From an uncultured Acidobacteriia bacterium (GTDB taxonomy: Bacteria > Acidobacteriota > Terriglobia > Bryobacterales > Bryobacteraceae): a stretch of DNA of 64,000 bases. This document shows positions 15,901-25,517 of the stretch, piece after piece. Position 1 is the stretch's first letter; the number at the start of each line of letters is the position of its first letter. The notes below the pieces were generated by a model. The model ran no database searches. It was given only the letters and a program-made list of their open reading frames with translations, and had not been told where the DNA came from. The stretch lies in assembly GCA_903875575.1 (NCBI GenBank), contig CAIQWJ010000005.1:62001-126000 (forward strand), written 5' to 3'. Position numbers and translations under genes: made by a program.

Positions 15901-17259
15901 ATGAACCAGCTAGATGAAGCCATCGCACGGTATCACCGGATTCTCGAATCCGAACCCTACCGCGATTTGCGATGGGTAAAAAACTTACAGGAGCAAATGG
16001 AGGCCCGCCAGCTTTCTTCCGGCGGACGCCTGCTTTGTCCATTCCTGCGGCCGAATTTCGTAACCCAGAAGCAATACGACAATCTGGTCAAAACCGGCGA
16101 AGCGCTGATTTCGGCGGTGGATCGGATGCTGCACCTTGCGTTAGCATCCCCGCAACTTCTTTCTACCATGCAGCTTCTTCCCGCGGAGAAGATGCTTGCC
16201 GCGATCGACCCCGGCTACGCTATGCCGGAAGTTTCCTCGCAGCTGGATCTGCAGATCAACAACGGCTCGCTGCATGTCCGTCAATATAGCGCAGATGCTT
16301 TGACGGGCGGCGCGTACGCCGAAGGGCTCTCGGAAGTTTTTTACGATTGCCCGCCGGTGAAGGAATTTCGCCGCCGCTATAACCTCACGCGCCTCGGCGG
16401 CAAGAAGCCTTTTCTGAGCGCTTTGCTGAAGGCATATAAGATGTTCGCCGGCCACGCCAACGCGGGCCGCAAGCCGAAGATTGCGATTCTCGAATTCCGC
16501 GCCATCAATGGTGGCAGCGAATACGAGATGTTCCGCGACTACTTCCGCGCCGAAGGCTATCAGACGGAACTCGTCTCGCCGGATCAACTGGAATACCGTA
16601 ACGGCGTGCTGCGCGGCAACGGCATGGATATCGATCTGATTTATCGTCGTGTCAGCGTGCAGGAATTCCTGATGCGCTTTACGCTCGATCATCCGCTGGT
16701 GCATGCGTATCGCGATCACAAGGTTTGCATCGTAAACAGCTTCCGATCGGAGCTTTCGCACAAGAAAGCGATGTTCGCGCTGCTGACGGACGACAATCTG
16801 ACCGCGAAGTTCCCGCTCAACGAACGCAAGGCCATCAAAGAACACGTGCCGTTCACCCGTGTGGTCAAAGCAGGTAAAACGACGTGGCGGGACAAGCAGG
16901 TGGATCTGATCGACTTCATTCGCGAGAACCGCGAAACGCTGGTGCTGCGTCCGAATGACGATTATTCTGACCTGCACAGCTACATCGGCTACGAACACGA
17001 CGATGGCGCCTGGGCACGAGCGATGCGCGAAGCGCAGCGCTCGCCTTATGTGGTGCAGGAAAGCGTCAAACCCGTCCGCAGCGTCTTCCCGATGCTGACT
17101 TACGGGCATCTCGAATTCAAAGAGATGCAGGTGGATGTTCAACCGCAGGCGTTTTTGGGCAAGGTTTCTGGTTGCCCGAGCTTTGTATCGTCTTCCGGAG
17201 CGGGCTACTCGCATTCTTCGGGTATCGCGCCGACCTTCATCATTGAAAACCGCAATTAG
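15901..17259 (+). CDS. ATP-grasp-like protein of unknown substrate
   Basis: From the ATG at 15901 the protein has 452 residues. Recognisable pieces are LLCPFLRPNFVTQKQYDNL near the N-terminus, PKIAILEFRAINGGSEYEMF, IDLIYRRVSVQEFL, and KKAMFALLTDD followed by TLVLRPNDDYSDLHSYIGYE. The order resembles circularly permuted ATP-grasp proteins (glutathionylspermidine-synthase-like), which couple ATP to peptide or amide bond formation. The C-terminus LGKVSGCPSFVSSSGAGYSH is unusual. An in-frame ATG at 15796 would add 35 residues. The phosphoesterase gene overlaps its 3' end by 17 bp. The family assignment is by motif impression only. Confidence 0.6.
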   Translation: MNQLDEAIARYHRILESEPYRDLRWVKNLQEQMEARQLSSGGRLLCPFLRPNFVTQKQYDNLVKTGEALISAVDRMLHLALASPQLLSTMQLLPAEKMLAAIDPGYAMPEVSSQLDLQINNGSLHVRQYSADALTGGAYAEGLSEVFYDCPPVKEFRRRYNLTRLGGKKPFLSALLKAYKMFAGHANAGRKPKIAILEFRAINGGSEYEMFRDYFRAEGYQTELVSPDQLEYRNGVLRGNGMDIDLIYRRVSVQEFLMRFTLDHPLVHAYRDHKVCIVNSFRSELSHKKAMFALLTDDNLTAKFPLNERKAIKEHVPFTRVVKAGKTTWRDKQVDLIDFIRENRETLVLRPNDDYSDLHSYIGYEHDDGAWARAMREAQRSPYVVQESVKPVRSVFPMLTYGHLEFKEMQVDVQPQAFLGKVSGCPSFVSSSGAGYSHSSGIAPTFIIENRN

Positions 17260-18118
17260 GTCAAGCCTTTTCATCGCGGCGGCCTCCCTTGCAATGGGGG
17301 CCGCCGCTTTTCTTTTTGGGCAGACGCCTGTTGCCCAAACGGACGGCGCGCCCGTTCTTCGTTTCGCTATTCTGGGCGATCGCACCGGTGAAACGCAGCC
17401 CGGCATCTACGAAGCGGTCTGGCGGGAAATCGCGGCCGCGCACCCCGCGTTTGTGGTTGGCGTGGGCGATTCCATTCAGGGGCTGGATGACAAGACGGCT
17501 GAAGCCGAGTGGGCCGATTTCAACCGTGTGCTTCAGCCGTTCCGTCAGATCCCGTACTACCCGACGGCTGGTAATCACGACGTATGGTCGGAGGCTTCGG
17601 CGAAGCTTTATGAGAAGTATGCCGAACGCCCGCTGCACTACAGCTTCGATAGCGGCTCCGCGCATTTCACTGTGCTCGATAACAGCCTCACCGATGCCTT
17701 GCCTTCCGGCGAAATGGCATTTCTGGAAGAGGACCTGAAAGCGCACGCGGCGCAACCGGTGAAGTTCATTGTGTCGCATCGCCCGAGTTGGCTGCTCAAC
17801 GTCGTGCTGCGGAACCCGGCGTTCCCGTTCCAGCAACTGGCGGAGAAGTATGGCGTGCGGAACGTCATTGCAGGCCACGTTCATGAGATGATGCACGGCA
17901 CGCTGAACGGCGTGGAATACATCTCGGTGCCGAGCGCGGGCGGCCATCTGCGCGCGTCAGGCAAGTATGAGGATGGCTGGTTTTTCGGTTATATCCTGGC
18001 CACTGTGAGCGGAAGCAATGTCACGTACGAAATCCACGAGTTGCCCGCGCCGTATGGCGAGGCCCGTGTGACGCCGCTCGCCGCATGGGGCGCGGTGGGA
18101 CTGCTGAACAAACCGTAG
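17243..18118 (+). CDS. Secreted calcineurin-like metallophosphoesterase
   Basis: The phosphoesterase motifs are clear: LRFAILGDRTG, VVGVGDSIQGLDD, PTAGNHDVW, FIVSHRP and VIAGHVHEM. Together these give the Asp, Asn and His ligands of a two-metal site. I place the start at the TTG at 17243, because it gives a good signal peptide (KTAIRSSLFIAAASLAMGAA) and a 17-bp overlap with the upstream gene. An ATG at 17294 would cut the signal in half. The product (291 residues) would hydrolyse phosphate esters in the periplasm; the substrate is unknown. Its stop abuts the stop of the convergent DinB gene. Confidence 0.83.
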   Translation: MKTAIRSSLFIAAASLAMGAAAFLFGQTPVAQTDGAPVLRFAILGDRTGETQPGIYEAVWREIAAAHPAFVVGVGDSIQGLDDKTAEAEWADFNRVLQPFRQIPYYPTAGNHDVWSEASAKLYEKYAERPLHYSFDSGSAHFTVLDNSLTDALPSGEMAFLEEDLKAHAAQPVKFIVSHRPSWLLNVVLRNPAFPFQQLAEKYGVRNVIAGHVHEMMHGTLNGVEYISVPSAGGHLRASGKYEDGWFFGYILATVSGSNVTYEIHELPAPYGEARVTPLAAWGAVGLLNKP

Positions 18119-18610
18119 TCAGCGCGTACCCCATTCCCAGAGTCCGAACATCGCGCTCTGCGATATGGGATGGCCCAGTTGACGCGCGAGCATGGTGATC
18201 TGTCCGCGATGGTGTGCATCGTGCGCGACAAGGTAGCCGAAGAAACTCACCACGTCGGGTTTGAAGCTCTTGATTTTTCCTTCGCCAGCCAATGATGTAC
18301 GCAGGGCTGTCTCCAGAGCTTTCCAACTGGCTTCAAGCGCGGCTATCGCCTGCTGCTTCGTGAACGTGCCGGGCTCCAGCTTCGCGGGAATGTCCGTTGC
18401 ACCCGACGCCTTCAGCCACATGAGCCGGACATTATGGATGTGTCCGGCAATCGACGAAATATCGCGACCCTTACCGCCAGGAGGCTTCGCGATCCACGCT
18501 TCGTCCGGCAGATTTTCCAGAAGGTAAACGTTGATCCGGTTATTCGTGGCGTAAGCGCCAAGCAGCGCATCCGCTATGACGAATGCCGCCTGTGGTTTCT
18601 TTGCGGACAT
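18119..18610 (-). CDS. DinB-family protein
   Basis: This 163-residue protein has the DinB four-helix pattern with the metal-binding His residues in ISSIAGHIHNVRLMWLKA and HDAHHRGQITMLARQLG. A conserved FFGYLVAHDAHH segment precedes the last helix. Family members are metal-dependent, stress-linked proteins, some with thiol S-transferase activity. It lies 4 bp downstream of the sialate esterase gene on the same strand, which suggests one transcript. No signal peptide is seen, so it is cytoplasmic. Confidence 0.82.
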   Translation of the reverse strand: MSAKKPQAAFVIADALLGAYATNNRINVYLLENLPDEAWIAKPPGGKGRDISSIAGHIHNVRLMWLKASGATDIPAKLEPGTFTKQQAIAALEASWKALETALRTSLAGEGKIKSFKPDVVSFFGYLVAHDAHHRGQITMLARQLGHPISQSAMFGLWEWGTR

Positions 18611-18614
18611 CGTT

Positions 18615-20132
18615 TTACTCCCAGGACCGGAATGGCGAAGCGGGCAGCCCTTCTCCGTTGTATAGATTGCAATCCGGATTATCCGCCCAGGCGTATCGTG
18701 TGTAGGCAGGCGCAGCTACCGTGGGGCTGGAAACCACAATCGAATTGCCTTCCACCCGGGCATCCGCGGCGACGAACTTCCTGTCGTTTCCCGCCACTTC
18801 AAAACCCTTCAGCGCCCCGCTCTTCGCCTTCAGGCCGCCCGTCGTGTGTTCGAACCAGACCCGCAGGGCTGCACCCTCGCGGGAGGCATGGCTGAACGTC
18901 GGCCCTGAATCTTCAAGCTTCTCGCCATATGCCACCACGCGTGCAGCGAGCGCCAGACGCAGCCCGACGTCCTGTTTATTCGTCGGATGAATGTTGTCCG
19001 GAATGCCAATATCGATGGTCACTGCCATGCCCGTATTCGCCAGTGAGAGAGTCTGGCGCTGTGCTTCCCGCAAATCTGCCCACGCTGGATTCGCCTTGTA
19101 ATTCGCCAGTTGCACGAACAGAAACGGGAAGTCTCCCTGGCCCCACGCGCGTCTCCAATCGCGAATCATCGCCTGAAACGCTCGCGCATAGAGCGAGGCC
19201 CCGTTTGGATTCGCGTTCGCATTCGTCTCGCCCTGATACCAGATCGCGCCTTTGATAGGAAACGGCGTGAAGGGCGCAATCATCGCATTATAAAGGCCCG
19301 CCGGAACGTAGGCACCGCCTGGCCTCGTGTTCGTCAGTGCGGGCTGGTTCGGCACTGCAGTCCCGTTCGCTTTCGCGGTGGCCGCGGCGATATTCCAGTC
19401 TGCGAGTTGCTTCTCGTAATTCGCCTGCGCCACAGGCCAGCCCTCTTCGGTCTTGGCCCATTCGCTGAAGATGGGCATCAGAGCGGGGTCCGCGCCAATC
19501 CCGTGCAGGCTGACCCAGGCTTCCACCGGAGTCCCGCCCCAGAACGTCTCAATGATGCCGATCGGCACCCCGCCCTCCTTCTCCTGTAAGTGCCGCGCGA
19601 AGAAGAACGCCACGGCAGAAGCACCGCCCGCGTTCTCGGGATTCACTTCCACCCAGGGCTTCCCTGTCACATCCTCCATCGGATAGTCCGCCACCTTGTA
19701 ATCCGACAACATGCGGCGAATTTTCGGATACTTCGCCGCGGCGATCTCGGCAGCGGCGTTATCCGCCTGGCGCAGTTTGAACTCCATATTCGATTGGCCG
19801 GAGGCCACCCAGACATCGCCCACCAGCACGTCGTTAAAAGAAATCGTGTTGTTGCCCTTCACGGTCAGAGGAAATGGACCGCCGGCATCGCCGGGCGCGA
19901 GCGAGACGCTCCACCGGCCCAGGGGATCCGCCTTTGTCGCTTGTGTGGCACCACGAAAGGAGACCGTGACAGCTTCATCGGGCGCAGCCTTGCCCCAGAT
20001 GTGCACAGGCTGGCCGCGTTGAATCACCATGTGATCGGCGAGAACGTGCGGCAGCGTGACGTCTGCGGAGGCGGTTAGGGAGGCGGCGAGCGCGAGACCC
20101 GCGAGGAATAACAAACGTGAATTCATAGTCAA
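18615..20132 (-). CDS. Sialate O-acetylesterase-like secreted esterase (SASA domain)
   Basis: This 505-residue protein has a signal peptide (LLFLAGLALAASLTASA) followed by DVTLPHVLADHMVIQRG, which is conserved in this family. The SGNH-like catalytic core has GQSNMEFKL (nucleophile Ser) and IWYQGETNAN, and DNIHPTNKQDVG carries the catalytic Asp-His pair. Members remove O-acetyl groups from sialic acids or plant polysaccharides. It is followed in the same direction by the DinB gene and preceded by an SGNH hydrolase gene 36 bp away, so the three may be cotranscribed. ATGs at 20132 and 20126 are both possible starts. Confidence 0.87.
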   Translation of the reverse strand: MTMNSRLLFLAGLALAASLTASADVTLPHVLADHMVIQRGQPVHIWGKAAPDEAVTVSFRGATQATKADPLGRWSVSLAPGDAGGPFPLTVKGNNTISFNDVLVGDVWVASGQSNMEFKLRQADNAAAEIAAAKYPKIRRMLSDYKVADYPMEDVTGKPWVEVNPENAGGASAVAFFFARHLQEKEGGVPIGIIETFWGGTPVEAWVSLHGIGADPALMPIFSEWAKTEEGWPVAQANYEKQLADWNIAAATAKANGTAVPNQPALTNTRPGGAYVPAGLYNAMIAPFTPFPIKGAIWYQGETNANANPNGASLYARAFQAMIRDWRRAWGQGDFPFLFVQLANYKANPAWADLREAQRQTLSLANTGMAVTIDIGIPDNIHPTNKQDVGLRLALAARVVAYGEKLEDSGPTFSHASREGAALRVWFEHTTGGLKAKSGALKGFEVAGNDRKFVAADARVEGNSIVVSSPTVAAPAYTRYAWADNPDCNLYNGEGLPASPFRSWE

Positions 20133-20168
20133 CGGGAATTGTATACCAATTCGCCGCCGGGAATCCCG

Positions 20169-21113
20169 CTACTTCGTACCCCGCATCAGATCCACCTGGA
20201 ACTGCAGATCCTGCGAGGCCTTTTCCTCCGCATCCGCGTTCTCCGTCTTCACCGTCTTGTCGCGCGTGTAGCCTACGTAATTCAGCCAGCCCGCGGTTCT
20301 CTTCTCACGATGCGCTTTGACCAGGACGTACAGGGGATCCGCCCTGACCCGCTCCGCCTCTTCCGCAAGCGGCGTTTTCGGCACATTCACTCTCACTGCT
20401 TTCAGAAGCGTCTGCGCCATCAGCAGGTGCCCCGCAAAATCAGGGTGAATGCCGTCTTTCGCGAAGGTGAACTTCGGGTCCTCCGACCGCTGTGCCGCCA
20501 CGTAGTCGCTCATTGGTGTGTGCAGATCCACCACGGTTACGTCCGCAGCGGCCAGCGTCTTTTCCCACGCGGCGTAATCCGCCAGAACGTCGTCATACTT
20601 TTCGTAGGGAGCCTTGTAGCTGTAATCCGGCGCGTCCGCAGGCAAAGTCGCTGTCAACGACACAGGATCGAAAACCGTCGGCGAGAGCAGAATCAACCGG
20701 GCATTCGCCGCCCGCACCGCGGTAATCAGGTCCTGCACGCCTTTTTGAAACGCCGCCATGCGCTCCGGGCTCTGCGGATGATAGATCCCGTCATTCATCC
20801 CGTAACAGGCGACTACCACCTGCGGATGCACGGCGGTCAGCGCGCGCTGCAACCGTTCTGAAAGACAGGGCCGCGGAAACGGGTGATCGTTCTCAGAGAG
20901 GCATGAAACCGTCTCGCTCGAAAGCCCAATGCTCACGAAATCAAAATGGCTGGCGGTGTACTGCCGGTTCAGATAGTACTCAGCGATGCTGACATAATCG
21001 CCAGCCGCAGTAATGCTGTCTCCCAGCCAAAGCACTTTCTGCGCAGAGAGCGGCGCGCCCTTCTGCGCGAAGACCGCAACGCTCAGCCAGAGCAATAAGA
21101 CTACCCGACGCAT
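20169..21113 (-). CDS. Secreted SGNH/GDSL hydrolase
   Basis: From the ATG at 21113 the protein has 314 residues with a signal peptide (MRRVVLLLWLSVAVFAQ). The SGNH blocks are intact: WLGDSITAAGDY (Ser), GLSSETVS (Gly), YGMNDGIY (Asn), and DGIHPDFAGHLLMA (Asp and His). The enzyme is therefore expected to be an active esterase or acetylesterase acting outside the cytoplasm. It lies next to the sialate esterase gene, which suggests a shared role in removing acetyl groups from polysaccharide; the operon is inferred from the 36-bp gap. A longer start at 21188 would bury the signal peptide. Confidence 0.86.
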   Translation of the reverse strand: MRRVVLLLWLSVAVFAQKGAPLSAQKVLWLGDSITAAGDYVSIAEYYLNRQYTASHFDFVSIGLSSETVSCLSENDHPFPRPCLSERLQRALTAVHPQVVVACYGMNDGIYHPQSPERMAAFQKGVQDLITAVRAANARLILLSPTVFDPVSLTATLPADAPDYSYKAPYEKYDDVLADYAAWEKTLAAADVTVVDLHTPMSDYVAAQRSEDPKFTFAKDGIHPDFAGHLLMAQTLLKAVRVNVPKTPLAEEAERVRADPLYVLVKAHREKRTAGWLNYVGYTRDKTVKTENADAEEKASQDLQFQVDLMRGTK

Positions 21114-21270
21114 CAGGTGTCGGCATGGATTCGCCGCTGCCTCCCGAATGCCGCGCTTCACACTTGTCTGCTGAACTTCCATCGTCACGTATCCTCCGTC
21201 AGCCCCTGTTTGCCATTATGATGCAACAGGTGCCGGATCAACATAACGGAAAACTCAAGCCCCGGGGGCG

Positions 21271-22269
21271 TCAATAGTCCCGGCGCGAAATCCCCAGTTT
21301 GTTCATCATGCCGTTCAGCGTTGTTCGCGGCATCCCCAGCCGCAGCGCGGCCGATTTAATCACGCCCGCGCAATCGGCAAGAACGTGGATAATATAGCGG
21401 CGTTCCATCTCCGCCATCGTCCCCGTCTGAAACTCCTCCTGGTGGCGAACCAGTTCCCCCACCGGGGCCAACAGCCTTTCCGCAGGAGAGAGGATGACGG
21501 ATCTCTCCATGAAATTCTCCAGTTCGCGCACGTTGCCGGGCCAGTGCCACTTCAGGAGCGCCCGCAGGATATCCGGCGGCACTTCCCGCACCATGCGATT
21601 CATCTCCAGCGCGTACTTGCGCAGAAAGTGCGCCGCCAGTGCCGGAATATCCTCCGGGTGATCGCGCAAAGGCGGCGTCAGCACGGGAAAGACGTGCAGC
21701 CGGTAATATAAATCGCCGCGAAAGAGCTTGTCCTTCATCATTTGCCACAGATTCCGATTCGTCGCCGCAACCAGACGCACGTCAATTGGAATCGTCCGCG
21801 TGCCGCCCAGCCTTTCAAACGACTTCTCCTGCAACGCCCGCAGCAGCTTCGGCTGCAGGTTCAGCGGAATATCGCCCACCTCATCCAGAAAGAGCGTCCC
21901 TTTGTTGGCCATCTCAAAGCGCCCGATCTTTTGCGACAGCGCACCGGTGAAGGCACCCCGTTCATAGCCGAACAACTCGCTCTCCAGCAGTCCCGTGGGA
22001 ATGGCGGCGCAATTCAGCGTCACAAACGGAAAGTTGCGCCGGGGGCTCATCCGGTGAAGGGCACGCGCCACCAGTTCTTTCCCGGTACCCGTCTCGCCGA
22101 GTATCAGCACGGTGGCATCGGTGGGAGCGACGACGCTGACTTGATCCAGTACGTGCCGCATCGCGGGACTCCGGCCGACAATCTCACCAAAGTCGTCATC
22201 CGGGACAGGGTTGACGCGACATTCCGCAAATTCCGGCTTCCGCCATTGCATTACGGCCGCTGCACTCAT
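21271..22269 (-). CDS. Sigma-54-dependent transcriptional activator
   Basis: From the ATG at 22269 (GGAG nine bases upstream) the protein has 332 residues. After a short N-terminal stretch it has a complete AAA+ domain: Walker A GETGTGKE, the sigma-54 contact loop GAFTGA, Walker B GTLFLDEVGD, and VRLVAATNRN. The C-terminal Fis-type helix-turn-helix is VIKSAALRLGMPRTTLNGMM. There is no receiver, GAF or PAS domain ahead of the AAA+ part, so its activity is probably set by a partner protein or by its own level. It is divergent from the nitronate monooxygenase gene, a possible target, although no -24/-12 promoter was found there. Confidence 0.88.
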   Translation of the reverse strand: MSAAAVMQWRKPEFAECRVNPVPDDDFGEIVGRSPAMRHVLDQVSVVAPTDATVLILGETGTGKELVARALHRMSPRRNFPFVTLNCAAIPTGLLESELFGYERGAFTGALSQKIGRFEMANKGTLFLDEVGDIPLNLQPKLLRALQEKSFERLGGTRTIPIDVRLVAATNRNLWQMMKDKLFRGDLYYRLHVFPVLTPPLRDHPEDIPALAAHFLRKYALEMNRMVREVPPDILRALLKWHWPGNVRELENFMERSVILSPAERLLAPVGELVRHQEEFQTGTMAEMERRYIIHVLADCAGVIKSAALRLGMPRTTLNGMMNKLGISRRDY

Positions 22270-22577
22270 ATGGGACACTCCATGCCAGAAACATTTGCTA
22301 CTAAACCCGCCATGTGGTGGCGGTGCCGGGACTGACCATATCAGGTCGCACGCGGAGCGCCAACGCGAAATCTGGTTCACGATGAGGCAAACAATGACAA
22401 CGGCGGGCGGGTTTGAAACGGATTCGCGGGCCTTCGTGCGCGGTATGCCCCGAATTGCGCCACGGAAGACGCCATTGCGCGCCCATAACCGCATTTGGTC
22501 ACACCCCGCAGTTCCGAAAAACCGGGAAAACCGTGGACTGGCCGCAGGAAGGCGTACCCCGCTCCGTGTTGCGCTGA
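22270..22577. other. 308-bp divergent upstream region without a gene
   Basis: This gap separates the sigma-54 activator and the nitronate monooxygenase. The frame of the activator stays open upstream to 22494, but that extension has no family features. I found no TGGCAC-N5-TTGC element, hairpin or repeat in it. Confidence 0.5.
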
Positions 22578-24074
22578 ATGGTTGTGCAACAATTAAATTT
22601 GGTTACCAATCTTCCCAGGATCATCCAGGGTGGCATGGGCATCGCGGTGTCGAACTGGAGACTTGCATCGGCAGTCTCCGCGCTTGGACAACTCGGTGTA
22701 GTTTCCGGCACCGCCCTCGATCAGGTTTTCGCGCGTCGCCTCCAGGATGGCGATCCCGGCGGTCACATGCGCCGCGGCGTCGATAATTTCCCATTCCCGG
22801 AGATGGCTAAACGCATCTGGGATGCGTGGTACATCCCCGGCGGTAAAGAAGCGGCAAAGCCTTATAAAAGGCCGAAACCCGCCACGAAGGACGGCCCCCG
22901 TGAGGTCCGCGAACTCTGCATCGTGGCGAACTTCGTGGAAGTTTTCCTGGCTGGCGAAGGCCACGGCAATCCGGTTGGCATCAACTACCTGGAAAAAATT
23001 CAGCTTCCGCTTCTCGCCTCCGCGTACGGAGCCATGCTGGCGGGCGTTTCCTATGTACTCATGGGCGCGGGCATTCCGCTGAAGGTTCCGGGCGTGCTCG
23101 ACAACCTGGCGGTCCATGAACCGGCGTCCTACCCGCTCCCCGTCACCGGCGCGCAGGAAGGCGACGATGTGATGATGCGCTTCTCCCCGCGCGAGTACAT
23201 GGAGCACGATCTGCCGCCGCTCAACCGGCCGGACTTTCTGGCCATCATCGCCTCCAACACTCTGGCGATTACCATGGTGCGGAAAGCGAATGGCAAGGTG
23301 AACGGCTTCATCGTGGAAGGCCCCACCGCGGGCGGACACAACGCGCCACCGCGCGGCAAACCAATCTTCAACGAAATCGGCGAACCGGTGTACGGGGAGC
23401 GCGATATTGTCGATATCCCGAAACTTCGGGAGCTGAATCTGCCGTTTTGGCTGGCTGGCGGCTATGGCCGTCCGGAGAAAGTTCGGGAAGCGCTGGAAAG
23501 CGGTGCCGCTGGTGTTCAGGTGGGAACGGCGTTTGCGTTTTGCGAGGAATCCGGCCTGACCCGTGAGTATAAGGACGCCGTCCTGAACGACGTCGCGGCA
23601 GGCAAGGCGCGAGTCATTACGGACGCTGTCGCGTCGCCCACGAATTTCCCGTTCAAAGTTGTGCGAATTCAGGGTTCGCTCACCGAAGAAGAGACGTACA
23701 AGAAGCGTCCGCGCATTTGCGATCTCGGTTACCTGCGAGACGCCTACCGTACGCCGGAAGGCGCCATTGGCTATCGTTGCGCGTCAGAACCCGTGACTGT
23801 TTTTCTGTCTAAGGGTGGGAAGCAGGAAAGCACCGTGGGCCGCAAGTGCCTCTGTAACGCGCTGATGGCGAATATCGGCCAGCCTCAGGTACGGAACAAG
23901 TACGTGGAGCAGGGCCTGATCACGTCGGGCGACGATATTTCGGAATTGCAGCCGTACCTGCCGGCCGAAGGCCTGTTCTACACGGCCAAAGACGTGCTGA
24001 CCCGGTTGATGAGCGATCTTGAGGGCTTGGGCGAAGCGCTGACCAACCTGCAGGAAGTCGCGGTACCGGCGTAA
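22578..24074 (+). CDS. Nitronate monooxygenase-like flavoprotein (long form)
   Basis: This 498-residue protein belongs to the 2-nitropropane dioxygenase/nitronate monooxygenase TIM-barrel family. The N-terminus has IIQGGMGIAVSNWRLASAVS. The FMN-binding parts are FIVEGPTAGGHNAPP, LPFWLAGGYGRPEKV and AAGVQVGTAFAFCEESGL. It is longer than the classic 320-350-residue enzymes, with an insert near IPGGKEAAKPYKRPKP and a cysteine-bearing C-terminus (GRKCLCNAL). The family oxidises nitronates or acts as enoyl reductase-like flavoproteins. The reaction here is not certain. It is divergent from the sigma-54 activator. Confidence 0.8.
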   Translation: MVVQQLNLVTNLPRIIQGGMGIAVSNWRLASAVSALGQLGVVSGTALDQVFARRLQDGDPGGHMRRGVDNFPFPEMAKRIWDAWYIPGGKEAAKPYKRPKPATKDGPREVRELCIVANFVEVFLAGEGHGNPVGINYLEKIQLPLLASAYGAMLAGVSYVLMGAGIPLKVPGVLDNLAVHEPASYPLPVTGAQEGDDVMMRFSPREYMEHDLPPLNRPDFLAIIASNTLAITMVRKANGKVNGFIVEGPTAGGHNAPPRGKPIFNEIGEPVYGERDIVDIPKLRELNLPFWLAGGYGRPEKVREALESGAAGVQVGTAFAFCEESGLTREYKDAVLNDVAAGKARVITDAVASPTNFPFKVVRIQGSLTEEETYKKRPRICDLGYLRDAYRTPEGAIGYRCASEPVTVFLSKGGKQESTVGRKCLCNALMANIGQPQVRNKYVEQGLITSGDDISELQPYLPAEGLFYTAKDVLTRLMSDLEGLGEALTNLQEVAVPA

Positions 24075-24109
24075 GCACTTCCTCCCGCCTCATCTGTTTT
24101 ACCTGTGGC

Positions 24110-24115
24110 TATAAT
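24110..24115 (+). promoter_or_regulatory. Perfect -10 box upstream of the class III aminotransferase
   Basis: TATAAT lies 24 bp before the ATG at 24139. There is no clear -35 hexamer at standard spacing. A very short leader is implied. Confidence 0.4.
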
Positions 24116-24138
24116 CGTAGGCGTCCCACGGTGAAACT

Positions 24139-25434
24139 ATGACGAAACAGGAAATCCTCCTCGCCCAAAAGGAATTCATCTTCCCGGCGGTCTTCAATTA
24201 CTTCAAAGAACCTCTCGTCGTTTCCCACGCCAAAGACCAGTACGTCTGGGATATCGACGGCAACCAGTATCTCGATTTCTTCGGCGGCATTGTCACCGTC
24301 GGCGTTGGCCACTGCAATGATGAAGTGAACCGCAAGGTCTACGCCCAGATCGACAAGCTCGAACACGTCTCCACGGTCTTCGTCAACGAACCGCAGGTCC
24401 TGCTGGCGAAGAAACTCGCCTCCATCACTCCCGCCGGCGCGCTCACCAAATCCTTCTTCACCAACAGCGGCAGCGAGGCGAACGAAACCGCAATCACCGC
24501 CGCGCGCTGCTACACCGGGTCCACCGAGATCGTCGCCCTGCGCCACTCGTATCACGGCCGCACGCAGGCCACCATGGGGCTCACCGGCCAGGCCGCATGG
24601 AAACTCGGCCCCCCGCAGGCCGGCGTCGTCCATGCCCCCAACGCTTACTGCTACCGGTGCCCCTTTGGCCTCACCTACCCATCGTGCGAATTGAAGTGCG
24701 CGCAGGATGTGGAACAGGTCATCCGCACCAGCACGTCCGGCCGCGTCGCTGCCTTCATTGCTGAGCCCATACAAGGCGTCGGCGGCTTCATCACGCCACC
24801 CAAAGAATACTTCAAAATCGTCACCGACATCGTCCGCAAGTACGGCGGAGTCTTTATTGCCGACGAAGTCCAGACCGCGTGGGGACGCACCGGCTCGAAG
24901 TGGTTCGGCATCGAACATTGGGGCGTGGTGCCAGACATCATCACCAGCGCGAAGGGTCTGGGTAACGGCCTCCCCATCGCGGTAACCATCGCCAAACCTG
25001 AAGTGGCCGACGCCATGAAGGGTCTTATGATCTCTACCTTCGGCGGCAATCCCGTGGTCACCACGGCAGCGAAAGCGGTGCTCGATTACATCGAAGAGCA
25101 GAACATCCTGACCAACACCGAAGAAGTCGGGGCTTACCTCAAGGCCGGTCTGCTGGCGTTGCAGGAGAAGCACAAGCTCATCGGCGACGTGCGGGGCATG
25201 GGACTGCTGCTGGCGCTCGAACTGGTGGACGACCGCGTCACCAAAGCCCCCGCCACCGCCGCCACGCTGCGCTTGATGGACCACGCGAAGGACAACCGCA
25301 TCATGATCGGACGCGGCGGCCTCAACGGCAACGTAATCCGGATTTCACCTCCCATGAACATTGGCCGCGCCGACGTGGACGAATTTCTGCTGCGCCTCGG
25401 TACCGCGCTGACAGCTTGCGAAGCCGCTCAATAG
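24139..25434 (+). CDS. Class III aminotransferase (AGXT2/4-aminobutyrate type)
   Basis: This 431-residue PLP enzyme has YLDFFGGIVTVGVGHCNDEV, FTNSGSEANETAI, YHGRTQATMGLTGQ, FIAEPIQGVGGF, FIADEVQTAWGRTG and the PLP lysine K272 in SAKGLGNGLPI. A Cys-rich loop (NAYCYRCPFGLTYPSCELKC) is typical of the alanine-glyoxylate aminotransferase 2-like and beta-amino-acid:pyruvate groups. It transfers an omega-amino group to glyoxylate, pyruvate or 2-oxoglutarate in the cytoplasm. Which acceptor is used cannot be read from the sequence. Confidence 0.88.
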   Translation: MTKQEILLAQKEFIFPAVFNYFKEPLVVSHAKDQYVWDIDGNQYLDFFGGIVTVGVGHCNDEVNRKVYAQIDKLEHVSTVFVNEPQVLLAKKLASITPAGALTKSFFTNSGSEANETAITAARCYTGSTEIVALRHSYHGRTQATMGLTGQAAWKLGPPQAGVVHAPNAYCYRCPFGLTYPSCELKCAQDVEQVIRTSTSGRVAAFIAEPIQGVGGFITPPKEYFKIVTDIVRKYGGVFIADEVQTAWGRTGSKWFGIEHWGVVPDIITSAKGLGNGLPIAVTIAKPEVADAMKGLMISTFGGNPVVTTAAKAVLDYIEEQNILTNTEEVGAYLKAGLLALQEKHKLIGDVRGMGLLLALELVDDRVTKAPATAATLRLMDHAKDNRIMIGRGGLNGNVIRISPPMNIGRADVDEFLLRLGTALTACEAAQ

Positions 25435-25517
25435 GCGAATTGGCCGCACCAATGAAAAGTGGCGATTTCGCTCGTTTTTGACGCCTGTTTCCTGAAAACG
25501 GTCATACAATAGCAGTT

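Noticed and set aside
22270-22577. A sigma-54 promoter between the activator and the nitronate monooxygenase
   Set aside because: No GG/GC pair with the required 10-bp spacing and flanking consensus is present on either strand.
24109-25284. 391-codon antisense frame over the class III aminotransferase
   Set aside because: It is a codon-bias shadow: glycine/valine/aspartate-rich without domains, opposite a clear enzyme gene.
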